This document shows, in pieces, positions 61,221-64,000 of a stretch of 64,000 bases of DNA. How positions within the stretch are numbered: position 1 is the stretch's first letter; every line of letters begins with the position of its first letter. Origin of the DNA: Sphingomonas oryzagri (GTDB taxonomy: Bacteria > Pseudomonadota > Alphaproteobacteria > Sphingomonadales > Sphingomonadaceae). Under the pieces are notes generated by a model. That model ran no database searches. It was not told where the DNA came from and saw only the letters and a list, made by a program, of their open reading frames with translations. The stretch is from positions 1,793,208 to 1,857,207 of the forward strand of contig NZ_JARYGZ010000001.1 in NCBI RefSeq assembly GCF_029906645.1, read 5' to 3'. The position numbers and the translations under genes are program-made.

Positions 61221-61927
61221 GCCGCCGCGCGCGGGCGCACGGTGCGCTGCTCGATCTTCTTGTCGTAGGGCGCGCCGAGGATCAGGCGGTTGACGTAGAT
61301 GCCGGGCAGATGGATCGCGTCGCCGTCGAGCGACCCCACCGGCACGATCTCCTCGACCTCGGCGACGCAGATCTTGCCTGCCGTCGCGGCGGGATGGTTG
61401 AAGTTGCGCGCGGTTTTGCGGAAAATCAGGTTGCCGCTCTCGTCGGCCTTCCAGCCCTTGATGATCGACAGGTCGGCGAAGATGCCTTCCTCGAGGATGT
61501 AATCCTCGCCGTTGAAGCGCTTCACTTCCTTGCCCTCGGCAATCGCGGTGCCGACGCCGGTCTTGGTGTAGAAGCCGGGGATGCCCGCGCCGCCCGCACG
61601 CAGGCGCTCGGCCAGCGTACCCTGCGGGCAGAATTCCACCTCCAGCTCGCCGGCGAGATACTGGCGCTCGAACTCCTTGTTCTCGCCCACGTAGGAGGCG
61701 ATCATCTTCTTCACCTGCTTGGTGCGCAGCAGCTTGCCGATGCCCTCGTTGTCGATGCCCGCATTGTTGGAGGCGAACACCAGATCCTTCACGCCCGAGG
61801 CCTGGATCGCGTCCAGCAGGCGTTCCGGAAGGCCGCACAGGCCGAAGCCGCCGCTCGCGATCAGCATGCCGTCGCGCAGGACACCATCCAGCGCCGCCGC
61901 CGCATCCTTGAAGACCTTGTTCGCCAC
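61217..61927 (-). CDS. scoA: 3-oxoacid CoA-transferase subunit A
   Basis: 236 residues. The family motif IASGGFGLCGLPERLLDAI is at residues 22-40, GIGKLLRTKQVKKMIASYVGENKEF follows, and RAGGAGIPGFYTKTGVGTAIAEGKE is in the middle. It forms the heterotetramer with subunit B, encoded two genes downstream after the phosphatase gene. It is first in the operon. The divergent gene begins 93 bases away. Confidence 0.96.
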   Translation of the reverse strand: MANKVFKDAAAALDGVLRDGMLIASGGFGLCGLPERLLDAIQASGVKDLVFASNNAGIDNEGIGKLLRTKQVKKMIASYVGENKEFERQYLAGELEVEFCPQGTLAERLRAGGAGIPGFYTKTGVGTAIAEGKEVKRFNGEDYILEEGIFADLSIIKGWKADESGNLIFRKTARNFNHPAATAGKICVAEVEEIVPVGSLDGDAIHLPGIYVNRLILGAPYDKKIEQRTVRPRAAA

Positions 61928-62020
61928 AGCCGTCTCCTCGTTCGTGCTGCGGTGCCGTTAACAGCCGATCGGCCCAAGCGGAAGCTGGCTTGGCACGCAT
62001 GATGATTATAGAGACGGCCT

Positions 62021-63673
62021 ATGACGAACATCCGCACCGGCGGCCGCATCCTGGTCGACCAGCTTCTCGCGCAGGGGTGCGACCGCATCTTCTGCGTTCC
62101 CGGCGAATCCTATCTGGCGGTGCTCGACGCGCTGCACGATTCGCCCGCCATCGATCTGGTGGTGTGCCGGCAGGAAGGCGGCGCCGCCTACATGGCGGAA
62201 GCCGACGGCAAGCTGACCGGCAGGCCGGGCATCTGCTTCGTCACGCGCGGGCCGGGCGCGACCAACGCCTGTGTCGGCGTCCATACCGCCTTTCAGGATT
62301 CGACCCCGATGATCCTGTTCATCGGCGACGTCGCGCGCGACGCCAAGGATCGCGAGGGCTTTCAGGAGGTCGATTTCCCCGCGATGTTCAAGCCGCTCGC
62401 CAAGTGGGCGGCGAAGATCGACGATGCGAAGCGCATCCCCGAATATGTCGCGCGCGCCTATGCGGTGGCGATGTCGGGACGCCCCGGCCCGGTGGTGCTG
62501 GCGCTGCCCGAGGACATGCTGCTCGACGAGGTGGAAGCGCTGGATCGCCCCAAGGTGATCCGCCCCGCCCAGCCGCCCTGTATCGGCGCGGTGGGCACGC
62601 TCGTGCAGATGCTCAAGGACGCGACCAACCCGATCGCCATCGTCGGCGGGGCGGACTGGGACGATCGCGCCGCGCATTATTTCGCCGAGTTCGCCGAAGG
62701 GATCGGCCTGCCCGTCGCCTGCGCCTTCCGCCGGCAGGATGCGGTCCTGTCCTCCTCGCCCGTCTACGCTGGCAATCTCGGCTACGGCCCGAACCCCAAG
62801 CTGCTGGAGCGGGTGCGTGCCGCCGACCTGCTGCTCGTGGTCGGCCCGCGCATCGGCGAGGCGACTACTGACGGCTATACCCTGATCACGCCCGATCACC
62901 CCGATCAGATCCTCGTCCACGTCCACCCGGACCCGAACGAGCTGCAGTCGGTCTATCGAACCGATCTCGCCATCTGCGCCGATATGCCCGAATTCGCCGA
63001 GACGATGGCGCAGTGGGAGCATGACATCCTCGCCTTCGAGGACGGCGCCGAGGCCCATGCCGAATGGGAAGCGTGGAACACGCCCGCCGCGCGCGACGGC
63101 GTGACACTCGATCTCGGCCCCTGCGTCGCCGCGATGCGGGAGGCGATGCCGGCGGACACGATCATCTGCAACGGCGCGGGCAATTACTCCGGCTGGTGGC
63201 ACCGCTACTGGCGCTACGGCAAGCGCGGTACCCAGCTGGCGCCGACCAACGGATCGATGGGCTATGGCGTCCCCGCTTCGGTCGCCGCCGCCTTGCGCTG
63301 CCCCGATCAGCGCGTGGTCGCGCTCGCCGGGGACGGCTGCTTCCTGATGAACGGGCAGGAACTCGCCACCGCCGTATCGCGCGGCGTGCGTCTGCTGGTG
63401 ATCGTCGTCGACAACGGCAATTACGGCACCATCCGGATGCACCAGGAGCGCGAATATCCGCACCGCGTCTCCGGCACCGCGCTCGCCAACCCGGATTTCG
63501 CGGCGCTCGCCCGTGCCTATGGCGGCTGGGCGGAAGTGGTCGACAAGACGGAGGATTTCGCGCCTGCCCTCGCCCGCGCCCTCGAACAGCCGGGTCTTGC
63601 AATGCTCCATTGCAGGACCGACATCGAACAAATCACCCCGGCGCTGCGTTTGAGCAGTCTGAACCAGCGATAA
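62021..63673 (+). CDS. TPP-dependent enzyme, acetolactate synthase-like
   Basis: 550 residues. Catalytic Glu is E52 in CRQEGGAAYMAEADGK; the pyrophosphate/Mg motif is LAGDGCFLMNGQELATAV with VDNGNYG closing it. The central domain (AIVGGADWDDRAAHYF...) is FAD-like in fold as in AHAS, but no regulatory ilvN follows. It is a member of the benzoylformate decarboxylase / acetolactate synthase / oxalyl-CoA decarboxylase superfamily. The reaction is unclear. It stands alone, divergent from scoA. Confidence 0.9.
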   Translation: MTNIRTGGRILVDQLLAQGCDRIFCVPGESYLAVLDALHDSPAIDLVVCRQEGGAAYMAEADGKLTGRPGICFVTRGPGATNACVGVHTAFQDSTPMILFIGDVARDAKDREGFQEVDFPAMFKPLAKWAAKIDDAKRIPEYVARAYAVAMSGRPGPVVLALPEDMLLDEVEALDRPKVIRPAQPPCIGAVGTLVQMLKDATNPIAIVGGADWDDRAAHYFAEFAEGIGLPVACAFRRQDAVLSSSPVYAGNLGYGPNPKLLERVRAADLLLVVGPRIGEATTDGYTLITPDHPDQILVHVHPDPNELQSVYRTDLAICADMPEFAETMAQWEHDILAFEDGAEAHAEWEAWNTPAARDGVTLDLGPCVAAMREAMPADTIICNGAGNYSGWWHRYWRYGKRGTQLAPTNGSMGYGVPASVAAALRCPDQRVVALAGDGCFLMNGQELATAVSRGVRLLVIVVDNGNYGTIRMHQEREYPHRVSGTALANPDFAALARAYGGWAEVVDKTEDFAPALARALEQPGLAMLHCRTDIEQITPALRLSSLNQR

Positions 63674-63694
63674 CGGCCCCATTCCGAGGCCGTT
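63672..63694 (+). terminator. Weak hairpin at the end of the TPP-enzyme gene
   Basis: AACGGCC (63672-63678) and GGCCGTT (63688-63694) are perfect arms. The stop codon is inside the first arm. No T run follows, so it may be a weak or Rho-assisted terminator. Confidence 0.45.
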
Positions 63695-63776
63695 CAGAAC
63701 GAATCGCCTAGAAGGGGTCTTGTAGCGGCTCCCCGTTTTACCAACGGACCGCTGAACTGGATTTGGGAGACTGAAC

Positions 63777-64000
63777 ATGCGCAAGCTGATCACGGGTCTT
63801 GTCGCCGCCGGCGTTCTCGCCGGCACCACGATTGCCGGCGCCGCGCCGGCCGAAGCCCGCTACCATGGCGGTGGCTGGGGCGGCGGTTATCATGGCGGCT
63901 GGCACGGCGGTGGCTATGGCTGGCATCGTCACGGCGTAGGCACCGGCACCGCAGTCGCGGCCGGCCTGCTGGGCCTCGGCGTCGGCGCGGCGATCGCCTC
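63777..64000 (+). CDS. Glycine/histidine-rich exported protein, 3' truncated
   Basis: 74 complete codons are visible and the frame is open at the window end. A signal peptide (LITGLVAAGVLAGTTIAGAAPAEA) is followed by a Gly/His/Tyr/Trp-rich segment (RYHGGGWGGGYHGGWHGGGY) and then the hydrophobic, glycine-zipper-like VAAGLLGLGVGAAIA. A ribosome site (GGGAGA) precedes the ATG. His-rich repeats can bind metals. It resembles sphingomonad surface proteins with an RcnB-like or glycine-zipper end, but the rest is not in view. Confidence 0.75.
   Translation, partial: MRKLITGLVAAGVLAGTTIAGAAPAEARYHGGGWGGGYHGGWHGGGYGWHRHGVGTGTAVAAGLLGLGVGAAIA

Noticed and set aside
61991-62006. Sigma-54 promoter at TGGCACGCATGATGAT
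   Set aside because: The -24 part is good but GC at the -12 position is missing. It lies by chance just ahead of the TPP enzyme gene.
1-64000. CRISPR arrays, prophage, transposase or integrase genes
   Set aside because: No regularly spaced repeats and no phage or transposase motif in any frame could be seen. The only element-like traces are the tRNA remnant and the gene remnant near tRNA-Ala.

Overview
The window is 64 kb of high-GC DNA that looks like a chromosome segment of an alphaproteobacterium of the order Sphingomonadales (Sphingomonas or a close relative). The signs are three large TonB-dependent receptors of the sphingomonad type, a UrcA-family protein, a FYDLN-acid (TIGR02300) protein beside tRNA-Ala and aroA, the alphaproteobacterial ATPase-inhibitor zeta subunit (DUF1476), a LytTR two-component pair, and two palindromic intergenic repeats that resemble ones I recall from sphingomonad genomes. 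No replication origin, rRNA operon, CRISPR array, intact insertion sequence or prophage is visible.

Layout. 1-6.0 kb: TonB-dependent receptor (cut by the window edge), a periplasmic glycosidase-like protein and a tryptophan-halogenase-like flavoprotein, all on the plus strand. 6.0-10.2 kb: putA and a divergent Lrp/AsnC regulator (proline catabolism). 10.2-19.1 kb: a run of regulator/target pairs: SDR + AraC, qorB + HxlR, an Hsp70-like ATPase, TetR + TonB receptor, SDR + second HxlR. The two HxlR pairs share a very similar operator-like sequence. 19.1-27.9 kb: a tRNA 3'-end remnant, a duplicated membrane protein, a tripartite RND efflux operon and its divergent OmpR/histidine kinase pair, ending in a gene remnant beside an intact tRNA-Ala.

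28.1-47.5 kb: the housekeeping series TIGR02300 - tRNA-Ala - aroA - small membrane protein - cmk, then about 14 kb of accessory genes, then rpsA - ihfB - tRNA-Leu. The accessory block holds nitronate monooxygenase, an MFS/FCD-GntR/AraC/FAD-oxidase/TonB-receptor locus with four matching operator palindromes, a type-B carboxylesterase, a GH130 enzyme, a LytTR system, UrcA and a hydrolase lacking its nucleophile. 47.5-55.4 kb: small secreted proteins, a BlaI/BlaR1-like pair without a beta-lactamase, a PilZ protein, an orphan solute-binding lipoprotein, DUF4112, RNase T2 and two tandem paralogous membrane proteins.

54.6-64 kb: mostly housekeeping: nadC - small membrane protein - nadA, DUF4230 and metallo-hydrolase, the Fe-S pair BolA/Grx4 with the ATPase inhibitor, a 3-oxoacid CoA-transferase operon interrupted by an acid phosphatase gene, a TPP-dependent enzyme and the start of a glycine/histidine-rich secreted protein.

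The most noteworthy signals are regulatory: the repeated HxlR operator (12.9 and 18.6 kb), the four-site CCTATCNGAYAGG regulon (34.7 and 38.4 kb), three 11-bp-spaced CATTGG repeats in the efflux control region (25.5 kb), and an orphan sigma-54 promoter match with a downstream hairpin (58.5 kb). None of the database comparisons implied here could be run. Family calls come from reading motifs in the translations.
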